Positions 22,210 through 31,564 are shown, numbered from the stretch's first letter. The stretch is 64,000 nt of DNA from an uncultured Flavobacteriaceae bacterium (GCA_905181615.1 CAJIYH010000006.1:165001-229000); one strand, 5' to 3'. The notes: generated from the sequence alone by a model not told the origin. Program-made: numbers and translations.

Positions 22210-23094
22210 TTAATGTTTATAACCAAATCGTTTGAGTTGATTTACGTTATTTCGCCAGTCTTTATTAACTTTTACATATAATTCTAGATGTACTTTTTTA
22301 CCAAAAAAAGCTTGAAGTGTTTTTCGAGCTCCTACTCCCACTCGCTTTAGAGCTGATCCTTTGTGGCCAATTATAATTCCCTTTTGAGTTTCTCGCTCGA
22401 CCATAATAACTGACCTGATTTTAATTATCTTTTCTTCCTCAAAGAAATCTTCGGTGTCAACTTCTACCGCATAGGGTATTTCTTTAGAATAAAACTGCAA
22501 TATCTGCTCGCGGATGGCTTCGTTTACAAAAAATCGTTCGGGTTTATCCGTCAATTGATCTTTAGGATAATAAGCCGGCCCTTCTGGTAATTTGTCAATG
22601 ATATAATCCAAAACCTCTTTGACCGAGAAACCAGTGATTGCAGAAATTGGAAATATTTCGGCATCAGGAAACAATTCTTTCCAAAATGCAATGGTGGTCA
22701 TTAGAGTTTCTTGATCTGCCGTATCTATTTTATTAATTAAAAGAAGAAGTGGGATTTTAGATCCTTTTATTTTATTGAATAGGCTTGCATCTTTGAGTTC
22801 TTTTTCCCCAATTTCAACCATATAAATTAATATATCAGCATCTTCTAAAGCACCTTTAACAAAATCCATCATGGAAGACTGCATTTCATAGTTTGGCTTA
22901 ATGACCCCAGGAGTGTCTGAAAGTACCATTTGGTAGGCGTCGCCATTTATAATTCCAAGAATACGATGGCGCGTAGTTTGTGCTTTTGAAGTAATGATTG
23001 AAAGGCGTTCTCCCACCCATGCATTCATTAAAGTCGACTTTCCAACGTTTGGATTTCCAACTATAGTAACAAAACCTGATTTATGTTTTTCCAT
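22210..23094 (-). CDS. era: GTPase Era
   Basis: A 294-residue Era. The GTPase domain has GNPNVGKST near the N-terminus, DTPG and NKID. The C-terminal KH domain contains GIIIGHKGSALKRVG, which binds the 3' end of 16S rRNA. Length is normal. A minus-strand TACCTTTG at 23103-23110, just before the start, is a candidate -7 element. The gene is upstream of der and separated by 73 bp that contains the der -7 candidate, so the two may be independent. Confidence 0.97.
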   Translation of the reverse strand: MEKHKSGFVTIVGNPNVGKSTLMNAWVGERLSIITSKAQTTRHRILGIINGDAYQMVLSDTPGVIKPNYEMQSSMMDFVKGALEDADILIYMVEIGEKELKDASLFNKIKGSKIPLLLLINKIDTADQETLMTTIAFWKELFPDAEIFPISAITGFSVKEVLDYIIDKLPEGPAYYPKDQLTDKPERFFVNEAIREQILQFYSKEIPYAVEVDTEDFFEEEKIIKIRSVIMVERETQKGIIIGHKGSALKRVGVGARKTLQAFFGKKVHLELYVKVNKDWRNNVNQLKRFGYKH

Positions 23095-23245
23095 ATATTA
23101 TGCAAAGGTACGTAGTTCCTAAGAAGTGAGTTGATTGTTAAAGAATAAGTTTTAAGTGATGTTTGTTTTAACAAATTTAAACTTAATGAATTTAACATGT
23201 TAGTTCTCTAGGTTTCACAGAGTTCTATCTTTTTTTGGCATTAGC

Positions 23246-23277
23246 TTGCTTTCGACCTATTAATATCCGTATCTTTG
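23246..23277 (+). promoter_or_regulatory. promoter of the initiator tRNA gene
   Basis: TTG at 23246-23248 and TATCTTTG at 23270-23277 are separated by 21 nt, in the Bacteroidetes -33/-7 pattern. The -7 box ends 10 bp before the tRNA 5' end. Confidence 0.6.
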
Positions 23278-23287
23278 CCATCCACAA

Positions 23288-23357
<70 letters not shown>

Positions 23358-23360
<3 letters not shown>

Positions 23361-23384
23361 CTAAAACAATAAAACGGTTATACT
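23358..23384 (+). repeat. direct repeat A, copy 1 (tRNA 3' end)
   Basis: A 27-bp segment beginning CTACTAAAACAATAAAACGG covers the last 3 nt of the tRNA gene and the left arm of its terminator. It is identical to 23932-23958. Identity stops in the terminator loop. Confidence 0.85.
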
Positions 23385-23408
23385 TTTATAAAGTGTAGCC
23401 GTTTTTTT
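23371..23408 (+). terminator. intrinsic terminator of the initiator tRNA gene
   Basis: Stem AAAACGGTTATAC / GTGTAGCCGTTTT pairs over 13 bp including two G-T pairs. The loop is about 10 nt, and a T-run follows. Confidence 0.8.
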
Positions 23409-23433
23409 ATATTTACATCTAATTTTTAATTGA

Positions 23434-23850
23434 ATGATTTATTATTCTAAAGTATCATATACATTATTAAGCGTTGTATTTATAGTTTTTTTTGGGCCAT
23501 TAATTCCTAACTATATTAACGATGGTTTTAACACTAATATGTTCTTAATGACTTTAGCTCTGATCATTTTATTTGGATTAATATTACATATGTTTTTCAA
23601 TACCACTTACAAGATTCAGAATGAAAAACTTTATATAAAATGTGGATTTATTAAATATCGCCCTGTAAATATTGGGGAGATGAAAAAAGTTTCTAAATCA
23701 TCAAATATCATTTCCTCTCCTGCTGCTTCATTTGACAGAATAGAAATCAGATATGGTAAGTTTGAAGAATTAATAATCTCTCCAAAACACAAAACTAAAT
23801 TTGTTGAAGATTTACAAAAAATAAATCCTGAGATTATAAATAATCTTTAG
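23434..23850 (+). CDS. PH-domain (bPH_6-like) membrane protein
   Basis: A 138-residue protein with two hydrophobic segments (about 8-28 and 36-56). A short soluble part follows with the pattern FFNTTYKIQNEKLYIKCGF and a C-terminal strand EELIISPKHKTKFVEDLQKINP. That layout fits bacterial PH-like (YdjM/bPH_6) domains behind two transmembrane helices. The function is unknown. The gene is enclosed by two copies of repeat A, so it may be a passenger of a small recombination event. Confidence 0.6.
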   Translation: MIYYSKVSYTLLSVVFIVFFGPLIPNYINDGFNTNMFLMTLALIILFGLILHMFFNTTYKIQNEKLYIKCGFIKYRPVNIGEMKKVSKSSNIISSPAASFDRIEIRYGKFEELIISPKHKTKFVEDLQKINPEIINNL

Positions 23851-23898
23851 AGACAAGTTTCTTTATTAAATAGTTTGTTAACTCAAAATCTCTTTGGT

Positions 23899-23936
23899 TA
23901 AAACTTATGTTCGATATTTCAATAGAGTTATCTACT
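23899..23936 (+). repeat. direct repeat B, copy 1
   Basis: A 38-bp segment beginning TAAAACTTATGTTCGATA is repeated at 25788-25825 with one mismatch (T/C), and weaker similarity extends several bases upstream. It ends in CTACT, which is also the first five bases of repeat A copy 2, so the two repeats join here. Confidence 0.85.
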
Positions 23937-23958
23937 AAAACAATAAAACGGTTATACT
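23932..23958 (+). repeat. direct repeat A, copy 2
   Basis: Identical over 27 bp to the end of the initiator tRNA gene and the start of its terminator (23358-23384). The two copies are 574 bp apart. Confidence 0.85.
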
Positions 23959-23979
23959 ATTATAGTGTTGCCGTTTTTT
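23945..23979 (+). terminator. terminator downstream of the PH-domain gene
   Basis: AAAACGG and CCGTTTT form the base of a stem whose inner part (ATACTA / TAGTGT) also pairs, followed by a T-run. It resembles the tRNA terminator, whose left arm it duplicates. Confidence 0.6.
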
Positions 23980-24077
23980 AATTAAAAGACTGCGTTCAAA
24001 CACCCTCAAAGATTAAGAGACAATCTTCCAGCTCATTAATTATATATTTAATAAATTAGAGGAAACCCCTTAAAGTT

Positions 24078-24827
24078 ATGAAAGGATTATTCCTGTTTTT
24101 TTTTATTAGTTTCAGTTTATTGATAAATGCTCAAACCTTTGTTAATGTTGAGTCAGGAATATTCTTCACAGGCTTTAATGATATTCGCAATGGTAATAAT
24201 GGAACCCTATTTTCTCTAAAAAATGATTTGCCTACTCCATCTAGTCCTTTTTTAAGACTTCGTTCAGGTTTTTTATTAAATAATAAACACCACTTTTCAG
24301 TTCTTTATGCTCCATTAAAAATTTTAGTGACTGGAACACTAAGTAGAAATATACTTTTTGATGGAAAAGACTTTAAAGCGAATATACCATTAGAAGCTAT
24401 TTATAAGTTCAATTCGTATCGCCTTACCTATAATCGAAGAATCTTAATTAAAAATAATTTTATATTGGGTCTTGGCATTTCTGCAAAAATTAGAGATGCT
24501 GGAATCTCTTTGAAGAATGAAGAAGTGTTAACCGAAAATTTCAGTATTGGTTTCGTGCCGCTAATGAACATATCAGCAAATTGGAATATTTCTCAAAAAA
24601 CAAATGTTGAATTTTTAGGAGAAGGTTTAGTTGCAAGCAAAGGTAGGGCAATTGACATTTCCTTGTCTGGCAGTTATAGTTTTACTAATAACTTTCAAGG
24701 AAACATCGGCTATAGGCTTCTTGAGGGTGGAGTAGATGGCGCTATTCGGTATAATTTTATTCAACTCCACTTTGTTTTTGCAAGCTTAAAATTTTTATTT
24801 AAAAAAACACAAAATAGAATCCGATGA
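24078..24827 (+). CDS. outer-membrane beta-barrel-like protein
   Basis: A 249-residue exported protein with a signal peptide ending FSLLINAQ. The mature part alternates hydrophobic and polar residues and ends with aromatic strands (FIQLHFVFASLKFLFKK), consistent with a small outer-membrane barrel. I do not recognise a specific family. Its last 4 bp overlap the start of the esterase gene (ATGA), so they form one unit. The gene lies between the repeat B copies. Confidence 0.6.
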   Translation: MKGLFLFFFISFSLLINAQTFVNVESGIFFTGFNDIRNGNNGTLFSLKNDLPTPSSPFLRLRSGFLLNNKHHFSVLYAPLKILVTGTLSRNILFDGKDFKANIPLEAIYKFNSYRLTYNRRILIKNNFILGLGISAKIRDAGISLKNEEVLTENFSIGFVPLMNISANWNISQKTNVEFLGEGLVASKGRAIDISLSGSYSFTNNFQGNIGYRLLEGGVDGAIRYNFIQLHFVFASLKFLFKKTQNRIR

Positions 24828-25702
24828 AAAAAACAATTTTAATATATACTTTCTTACTAACGATTCTTAGTAGTTGTAAAAAAGATAATAATAATAAAAA
24901 TCCAGAGGAATGTTACTCAAATAATAATGCACAGTCCATAGTTCACGATGGTGTCAATAGAGAATATGTTTTATACATACCTAATACATATGATGGAACA
25001 TCTTCTGTTCCACTAATGCTTAATTTTCATGGATTTGGTGGTAGCGCAAGTGATTATATGCAAGAAGCAGATATGCGCTCATTGGCAGAAGCTGACACTT
25101 TTATTCTAATCTATCCTCAAGGTAGTTGTTTGGATGATTTATCTCATTGGAACGCTTGTCCATTAGGAGAAGACAATAAAAGTGATGCTGATGATTTTGG
25201 TTTTGTTGAAGCCATAATAAATGAGATTTCATCTCAGTATAATGTAGATATGGAGAGAATTTATGCTGCAGGATACTCTAACGGTGGTATGATGGCATAT
25301 GGACTTGCGAATTATAAAAGTGATTTAGTTGCTGCGGTAGCATCCGTTTCCGGAGTAATGTTAGAATGTACAGGATCTACCAGTCATCCTATGCCGGTAG
25401 TACATCTTCATGGATCCTCTGATGGTGTTCTTCCATATAATGGGAGTAGTGATTGGAGCTCGGTACAAAGCACGTTAGACTATTGGATTAATTTCAATAA
25501 TACAGTTTTAACCCCAACCGTTTCAAGTGACAACAATATTGAACATTATGTTTATGATCAGGGAGATAGCTTAGTTTCTGTTGAGCATTACAAATATATT
25601 GGAGGAAACCATGTTTGGTTTAGCGCCTCTTATCACGGTAAGGACGCATCTGAATTGGTTTGGGATTTTGTATCCAGATATGATATTAATGGATTGAAAT
25701 AA
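24824..25702 (+). CDS. esterase / PHB depolymerase-like lipoprotein
   Basis: A 292-residue alpha/beta-hydrolase lipoprotein (lipobox TILSSC). It has the oxyanion region LMLNFHGFGGSASDY, the nucleophile elbow GYSNGG (about residue 150), HLHGSSDGVLPYNGS for the acidic residue, and a late His in GGNHVW. This layout matches CE1/LpqC-type feruloyl or acetyl-xylan esterases and PHB depolymerases. The substrate is probably an ester on a polysaccharide, which is inference. It is coupled to the preceding barrel gene. Confidence 0.82.
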   Translation: MKKTILIYTFLLTILSSCKKDNNNKNPEECYSNNNAQSIVHDGVNREYVLYIPNTYDGTSSVPLMLNFHGFGGSASDYMQEADMRSLAEADTFILIYPQGSCLDDLSHWNACPLGEDNKSDADDFGFVEAIINEISSQYNVDMERIYAAGYSNGGMMAYGLANYKSDLVAAVASVSGVMLECTGSTSHPMPVVHLHGSSDGVLPYNGSSDWSSVQSTLDYWINFNNTVLTPTVSSDNNIEHYVYDQGDSLVSVEHYKYIGGNHVWFSASYHGKDASELVWDFVSRYDINGLK

Positions 25703-25787
25703 ATAATAAAGGTCACACTAATGGATGTAAATCTTTGTCTTTTAATATGGTCATTTATTAAAATTATTTCTAAAAAATATCTTGGTG

Positions 25788-25825
25788 TAAAACTTATGTT
25801 CGATACTTCAATAGAGTTATCTACT
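25788..25825 (+). repeat. direct repeat B, copy 2
   Basis: Matches 23899-23936 at 37 of 38 positions. Its right end ATAGAGTTATCTACT is part of an inverted repeat ATAGAGTT...AACTCTAT (25811-25836). In copy 1 that palindrome is cut at CTACT and replaced by tRNA-flank sequence. Confidence 0.85.
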
Positions 25826-25828
25826 GTC

Positions 25829-25857
25829 AACTCTATCAGAAATGAGAGGTTTTTTTA
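25829..25857 (+). terminator. candidate terminator after the esterase gene
   Basis: AACTCT and AGAGGTT form a short stem with one bulged G and a 10-nt loop, and seven T follow. It lies 126 bp after the esterase stop. Confidence 0.4.
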
Positions 25858-26369
25858 TTTAACTCAATACGATAGTAATGTTAAGTATAAAATCTAACCA
25901 AAAGCAGCATATATTTTATATAAAACTGATAGTAAACCAATAACCTTTCTACTTAAATGAGTTAGACGCTAATCAAGAATTTAAGATGCTTAAGATAGCT
26001 TAACAATAAAACGTATCTAAGTTGAAAAAGTTAAACCGTTAATTAAACGGCTTACTTTTGTAGTGGTACCTATAAATTTAATTTGATTCTAAATTACACT
26101 AAATATTAATGTGTTATTGTTATTGAAAAAGAAAGGACTATATTATTTAAAATTATTTTTGATGGAATCGGAAGTCAAGGTTGGTTTCCAAATAAAAGAT
26201 AAAGACAGAGCTAACTTAACATTAATTGCAGTTAATTTGAGTAGCATTTTCTTTTAAACCAAGACACATTCTATTCCATGACTTCAGTTGTATCTGAGTT
26301 TTTTATAATTCTTTGAAAGCAACCTGTAATTTTAGTTAAACTATATTTTAAGAAAACAATAAATCTCAT

Positions 26370-27734
26370 ATGTTAAATATTTCAAAAAAAACACTGCTAT
26401 TAACTACTTTTTCTAGCATGCTTTTACTATTAAATTCGTGTTCTAAAGGCAGTACTGAAGAAACCGCAGCTCCAAGAGTCACTTATACTTTAATCGTAAC
26501 AGTATCTTCTGGTGGAATTGTTGACGAGGCTGGAGGGATATATAATGAAAATACAGAAGAAGTTATCACTGCAACAGCAAATACAGATTTTGATTTTTCG
26601 GGATGGACTGGTGATGCTTCAGGCACTGATAATCCGTTGACCATCCTGATGAATAGCAACAAAACAATTGTTGCTAATTTTGTTGCTTCAGACGACGATG
26701 TGGACGGTGTAATTAATGCTTTAGATCAATGTAAATTTACACCAGAAGGCGAGAGTGTTAATGAACAAGGGTGTGCTTCTTTTGAGATAGATACGGACGG
26801 CGATGGCGTAAATGATGTTTATGATCAAGACAATACGACTAGACAAGGTGCTCCTGTTGACCAAAATGGAGTAATGTTAAATCCAGTTAACCTAGATGCC
26901 AATGGAGTTACTATTGTGGCAAATACATGGGCTACTGCGGACGATGTTGGTGAAATTAATGGGACTGTTATTACAGTTGTAAGTGAAGATCAACTTCGTG
27001 TTAGAATAACAAACAATGAAGATGTATCCGGCGTATGCACTTCGGGCGTAACTAATATGAGCGCATTATTTGAAGGAGCAGGTACTTTTAATCAAGATAT
27101 TTCTCATTGGGACACCTCAGCTGTCACCAATATGCAGTCCATGTTTTCAAACGCGACTGTATTCAATCAAGCAATTGGAAATTGGGACACTTCTAATGTT
27201 ACCGACACACAAGCAATGTTTTCAAATGCTATAGCTTTTGATCAAGATATTACAGCATGGGATACCTCTAATATAATTAATATTAGCTCGATGTTTAACG
27301 GAGCAGTCCTTTTTAACCAAGACATCGGAGGATGGGATATCACAAGTGTAACTAATTTGACACGAATGTTTTATCGGGCAGAATCCTTTAACCAGGATAT
27401 AGGAAACTGGGATACTTTGGGCGTAACAAGCACTTCAGGTTTGTTCTGGTATGCCTTGGTATTTAATCAAGATATTAGCAGCTGGAATGTTTCTGATGTT
27501 ACCGATATGTCCTTGATGTTTTATGGAGCTGAAGAGTTTAATCAAAACATTGGATCCTGGAATACTGCAAATGTCACCGATATGGGATGGATGTTTTTAA
27601 ATGCAACTGCTTTCAATCAAAATTTGTCTGGATGGTGTGTTTCTAACGTAACTTCTGAAAATGAAACTTTTTCTGAAAATTCTGCACTTACAGAAGCCAA
27701 CCTTCCAATATGGGGTACTTGTCCTAATAACTAA
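26370..27734 (+). CDS. BspA-like repeat surface lipoprotein (DUF285)
   Basis: A 454-residue lipoprotein (lipobox LLLNSC). Domains in order: a divergent InlB-B-like repeat (about 40-105, VSSGGIVDEAGG ... FDFSGWTGDASG ... NKTIVANF); a short acidic, calcium-binding TSP3-like segment (DDDVDGVINALDQC, DTDGDGVNDVYDQD, 108-155); then eight 25-residue repeats from about 238 to 430 of the form FNQDIxxWDTSxVTxMxxMF, the DUF285/BspA-like leucine-rich pattern. There is no T9SS sorting domain, so it is held by its lipid anchor. It is probably adhesive or carbohydrate/protein binding. It is monocistronic. Confidence 0.88.
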   Translation: MLNISKKTLLLTTFSSMLLLLNSCSKGSTEETAAPRVTYTLIVTVSSGGIVDEAGGIYNENTEEVITATANTDFDFSGWTGDASGTDNPLTILMNSNKTIVANFVASDDDVDGVINALDQCKFTPEGESVNEQGCASFEIDTDGDGVNDVYDQDNTTRQGAPVDQNGVMLNPVNLDANGVTIVANTWATADDVGEINGTVITVVSEDQLRVRITNNEDVSGVCTSGVTNMSALFEGAGTFNQDISHWDTSAVTNMQSMFSNATVFNQAIGNWDTSNVTDTQAMFSNAIAFDQDITAWDTSNIINISSMFNGAVLFNQDIGGWDITSVTNLTRMFYRAESFNQDIGNWDTLGVTSTSGLFWYALVFNQDISSWNVSDVTDMSLMFYGAEEFNQNIGSWNTANVTDMGWMFLNATAFNQNLSGWCVSNVTSENETFSENSALTEANLPIWGTCPNN

Positions 27735-27925
27735 ATCGTAATTCAATCCACTAATGATTTAAATATTTGACATTTTATAAAACACTGGAATCAAAACATA
27801 CATATTTGTCATGTATTGGTTGTCTTTTGTTCTCAAATAATAATTTTTTTTTAAGAAAATCAATACTGTTTGATATTAGTGTATATTTGTTAAACAAAGC
27901 TTTATTTATAAATACTAAAGTAAAC

Positions 27926-28750
27926 ATGAAATCATATATCACTGTACTCGTTTCACTTCTACTCATCTCTTTTACTATTCCAATTGAAACTGCTGATGCT
28001 CAAGAATTTCAAGGAAGGGCATATTATTTTTCTCAGTCAAAAATGGATTTAGGTAATTGGGGAGCACGAATGAGTGAAGCTCAAAAAAAGCAAATGAAGA
28101 ATCGTTTGAAAGGCAGATTGGAAAAAACATTTGTTCTGAGTTTTACTAAAGAAGAATCTTACTTTAAAGAAGAAGAAACTGTAGATGCTTATTCTGGAGC
28201 AACAGATTCTTGGGGAAGTAATTTTTCGAGAGGTCCTCAATACAAAAACATAAAAGAAAATAGACTTGTACAGGAACAAGAATTTTACGGTAAAAAATTC
28301 TTGGTAAAAGACAAATTACAAGAAATTGATTGGAAAATGGGCTCAGAGTCTAAACTCATAGGCCAATATGTTTGCTTTAAGGCTACTGCATCTATACCAT
28401 CATCTGACCTCAGCTGGTACAGCTTTTCCTGGGCAGACATTTCATCACAAACCGATGACGGTTCTGTGGCGATGACTCAAGTTGAAGCATGGTATACACT
28501 ACAAATTCCTTTGAGACATGGTCCAGCAGAATACTGGGGACTTCCGGGACTTATATTAGAAGTTAGTGCAGGAAACACAACCATGTTATGTTCTAAAATT
28601 GTCTTAAATCCATCAGAGAAAGTTGATATTAAAAAACCTGAAAAAGGAAAAGAAATTTCTAAAAACGGCTATCAAGAAACCATCAAAAGTAAGATGACAG
28701 AGATGAGAAATAACCGTGGTAGAAGAGGATCACAGCGTCTAAGAAACTAA
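27926..28750 (+). CDS. GLPGLI family exported protein
   Basis: A 274-residue exported protein. The ATG at 27926 starts a good signal peptide (MKSYITVLVSLLLISF) ending near ADA-Q; the frame open to 27767 lacks one. It contains the family's eponymous motif exactly, in EYWGLPGLILEV near residue 205. A TATATTTG at 27882-27889 is a possible -7 box. GLPGLI proteins are Bacteroidetes-specific, of unknown function, and are usually paired with a large outer-membrane protein, as here 34 bp downstream. Confidence 0.92.
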   Translation: MKSYITVLVSLLLISFTIPIETADAQEFQGRAYYFSQSKMDLGNWGARMSEAQKKQMKNRLKGRLEKTFVLSFTKEESYFKEEETVDAYSGATDSWGSNFSRGPQYKNIKENRLVQEQEFYGKKFLVKDKLQEIDWKMGSESKLIGQYVCFKATASIPSSDLSWYSFSWADISSQTDDGSVAMTQVEAWYTLQIPLRHGPAEYWGLPGLILEVSAGNTTMLCSKIVLNPSEKVDIKKPEKGKEISKNGYQETIKSKMTEMRNNRGRRGSQRLRN

Positions 28751-28784
28751 TTTTTTACTTTAATAATTTTTACCTTTTATACAA

Positions 28785-31493
28785 ATGAAAAATTTAAGTC
28801 TCTTGATTTTCTTTTTACTCCCATTAATTGTCCTTGGCCAAATTAAATTAGAAGGTGTTGTTAGAGACACACTAAATAACCCGCTGGAACTAGCTAGTTT
28901 AGTTGCCATAAACAAGAAAACAAAGGGTTTTGAATCGTATGTAATTACTGATAATCTAGGGCAATATTCTTTAGAGCTAAAGAAAAATAGTAGCTACAAC
29001 ATTCAAATAAGCTACATTGGACTGAATACAATAAACGACAGCATCAGTACCCTAGAAAATTCAATTTCAAAAGATTATATCCTGAGGTCAGCATTTTCGC
29101 TTGACGAAGTAGAACTTATATACGAAATGCCCGTAGCGGTAAAAGGAGACACCTTGGTCTACAATGCCGATGCCTATACAAATGGTTCCGAAAGAAAATT
29201 AGAAGACATCATCGATAAGTTACCCGGAGTTGAGATTAATGAAAGTGGTCAAATTGAGGTAGAAGGGAAAGTTGTGAATAAATTAATGGTCAATGGAAAA
29301 GACTTTTTTGATGGAGACACCAAAATAGCAACACAAAATATTCCCTCATCATCGGTAGATAAAATTCAAGTACTTAGAAATTATGGAGAAGTTGGACAGC
29401 TGAGCTCTGTTCGTAACAACCAAGACAATGTTGCAATAAACATTAAGTTAAAAGAAGGAAAAGAGAGCTTTTGGTTTGGTAATGTCACTGCTGGATCTGG
29501 AAAAGCACCCGATGAATCGCTCTATCTAGCGCAACCTAAGTTATTTTATTACAGTCCAAAATACAGCATAAACTTTATAGGAGACATCAACAACATCGGA
29601 GAAGTAGCTCTTTCAAGAAGAGACATAAGGGGCTTCGGAGGTGGCTTTAACGCCCCCAGCAGATCTAGTGGAACCAGTATAAATCTTGGAGACAACAGCT
29701 TAAACTTTTTAACCAATCAAAACAATGCAATCAAGATTGAAAATAAACTGGCTTCAGCTAACTTCAGTTATTCACCCAATAAAGCGTTAGATTTAAGTGG
29801 GTTTTTAATTTTCAACAGCAGTAAGATTTTATCGAGAGAAGTAAACTTTGTTCAATATACAAATCCCCTTCTAGCTATTCCTGATGAAACTACTGAACAA
29901 GACAGTAACGAGAGGTCTAATCAAGGGGTATTGAAATTTAGTGCATCGTACAAGCCTAATTTTAGCAACCAAGTAGATTATGATATTCTAGCACGCATGT
30001 CGGACGACAAACAGCACCAAAATATTATTTCTTCTGTAATTGGAAATACAAATCAAACAGACAAAGTAACACCTTACAACATCAATCAAAGTTTGAAATA
30101 TTACTTTACCCTTGACGAGAATAATATATTTGCTTTCGAATCGCAGCATGTACTGAAAGACGAAGATCCGATTTATAACGCCATATTAGATAACAGTCAA
30201 AATGGTTCTTATGGAACTACAGCAAACGCATTGGGTCTAAACAGTTCTTTTTTTGAATATAACATTGGTCAAAACAGACGTATCAAATCCAATCAATTGG
30301 ATGCTAAATTAGATTACTATCACATTATAAATTCGAAAAGTAACATCAACATTACCCTTGGAACAATTTTAAGTCATCAAGCATTTAATTCTTCCATTTT
30401 TCAATTTTTAGATGATAATTCTAGATTCAACCTAACCCCTACTTTCAATCAAGGAAGAGCAGTAAACGATGTAGAATATAATTTTACAGATTTCTATTTA
30501 GGGTTTCATTATAGATTCAGGACGGGCAAATTTACGTTCACGCCAGGGTTCTCGATTCATGCCTACGGAAATAGAAACATTCAGTTTGATGAAACCATCA
30601 AAGATAATTTCTTCAAATTATTACCTGATTTCGAAACACGTATTCAACTTAAGAAAGGAGAAAGCTTGACCTTAAACTATAACATGCGTAATCAATTTAC
30701 AGATGTTACACGTCTGGCTCAGGGATTGGTTTTAAATAATTATAACAACCTGCAATATGGAGCAGCTGATTTGCAGAACGCCTTGTCTAATAACATCAGC
30801 CTTCGTTATAGCAGTTTTAATCTATTCAATTACACCAATGTTTTTGTTCGAGCTGCCTATTCAAATAATATAGATCAGATTCGTGGACTTACAAGTTTTG
30901 AAAATGTAATTCGCACAAGCACATTCTTCAACTCTAGTTTTGCAGATGAAAATGTAAGTTTATTTGGACGGGTTCAAAGAACTTTCGGGAAAATCAGAGC
31001 TACCATAAACACAAGTGTAAACTACAGTAAAATTAATCAGTTTATTCAGGGTGTACAATCTTTAAATGAAGGGTTAACGCAAACTTATACGCCTGGAGTT
31101 CGTACAAACTTTAAGGTAGCTCCGAATATTAGTCTAAGGTATCGATATGCTGTTACAGACAACAACCAAGGAGATCGAAAAACAACCTTCATTACAAAGT
31201 CGCCTTCAGTTGATTTTGATGCCTACATATTGCAGAAATTTACATTCAGAACAGATTACAGTTACACAACACAAGACCTTGGTAATGGTGAATCACAATC
31301 TTTTCAAAATTGGAATGCTTCCTTAGCCTACCGAAAAGATGCAGATGCGAAATGGGAATATGAAATTAGAGCATCCAACTTGCTTAATATTGACGCACAA
31401 GTTCGGAACAGTGCTAATAACATTTCCGTATTTACTTCGGAAACCTTTGTTCAGCCCAGGTTCATAACGTTTAGATTTGTTTACAGTTTATAA
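28785..31493 (+). CDS. TonB receptor-like outer-membrane beta-barrel protein
   Basis: A 902-residue outer-membrane protein. The signal peptide ends LPLIVLGQ. Residues about 20-95 are a carboxypeptidase-D regulatory-like domain (KLEGVVRDTLNNPLELASL). A plug-like region follows (LEDIIDKLPGVEINESGQIEVEGK, about 135-160), and residues 230-902 form the barrel, ending VYSL. This is the OMP_b-brl_3 arrangement, like a TonB-dependent receptor without a clear TonB box. It follows the GLPGLI gene and probably works with it in the envelope. The substrate is unknown; peptide or metal transport is guesswork. Confidence 0.88.
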   Translation: MKNLSLLIFFLLPLIVLGQIKLEGVVRDTLNNPLELASLVAINKKTKGFESYVITDNLGQYSLELKKNSSYNIQISYIGLNTINDSISTLENSISKDYILRSAFSLDEVELIYEMPVAVKGDTLVYNADAYTNGSERKLEDIIDKLPGVEINESGQIEVEGKVVNKLMVNGKDFFDGDTKIATQNIPSSSVDKIQVLRNYGEVGQLSSVRNNQDNVAINIKLKEGKESFWFGNVTAGSGKAPDESLYLAQPKLFYYSPKYSINFIGDINNIGEVALSRRDIRGFGGGFNAPSRSSGTSINLGDNSLNFLTNQNNAIKIENKLASANFSYSPNKALDLSGFLIFNSSKILSREVNFVQYTNPLLAIPDETTEQDSNERSNQGVLKFSASYKPNFSNQVDYDILARMSDDKQHQNIISSVIGNTNQTDKVTPYNINQSLKYYFTLDENNIFAFESQHVLKDEDPIYNAILDNSQNGSYGTTANALGLNSSFFEYNIGQNRRIKSNQLDAKLDYYHIINSKSNINITLGTILSHQAFNSSIFQFLDDNSRFNLTPTFNQGRAVNDVEYNFTDFYLGFHYRFRTGKFTFTPGFSIHAYGNRNIQFDETIKDNFFKLLPDFETRIQLKKGESLTLNYNMRNQFTDVTRLAQGLVLNNYNNLQYGAADLQNALSNNISLRYSSFNLFNYTNVFVRAAYSNNIDQIRGLTSFENVIRTSTFFNSSFADENVSLFGRVQRTFGKIRATINTSVNYSKINQFIQGVQSLNEGLTQTYTPGVRTNFKVAPNISLRYRYAVTDNNQGDRKTTFITKSPSVDFDAYILQKFTFRTDYSYTTQDLGNGESQSFQNWNASLAYRKDADAKWEYEIRASNLLNIDAQVRNSANNISVFTSETFVQPRFITFRFVYSL

Positions 31494-31564
31494 GAATTGT
31501 GTGGTCTTATATCTATAAATATTGATGTGAAAAAGTGTTGATTGTAAATAAGAAAATGCTGGTT

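Larger units (their letters stand above)
25703..26369. other. 667-bp region without a confident gene
   Basis: This gap holds repeat B copy 2 (25788-25825) and a terminator-like hairpin (25829-25857). A 58-codon frame at 25721-25897 spans the repeat and reads KLMFDTSIELST there. The other repeat copy is open in the same frame, so this could be a gene remnant, but nothing in it is recognisable. Further right are AT-rich sequence and a small palindrome, CCGTTAATTAAACGG (26036-26050), with TACTTTTG (26053-26060) after it resembling a -7 box without a gene close by. Confidence 0.4.

Noticed and set aside
25721-25897. 58-codon frame as a gene
   Set aside because: It spans a recombination-like repeat and a terminator hairpin, and I recognise nothing in it. 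Kept only as a note in the gap entry.
27767-27925. 53-codon extension of the GLPGLI protein
   Set aside because: The signal peptide starts at 27926, and a TATATTTG box lies in the extension.
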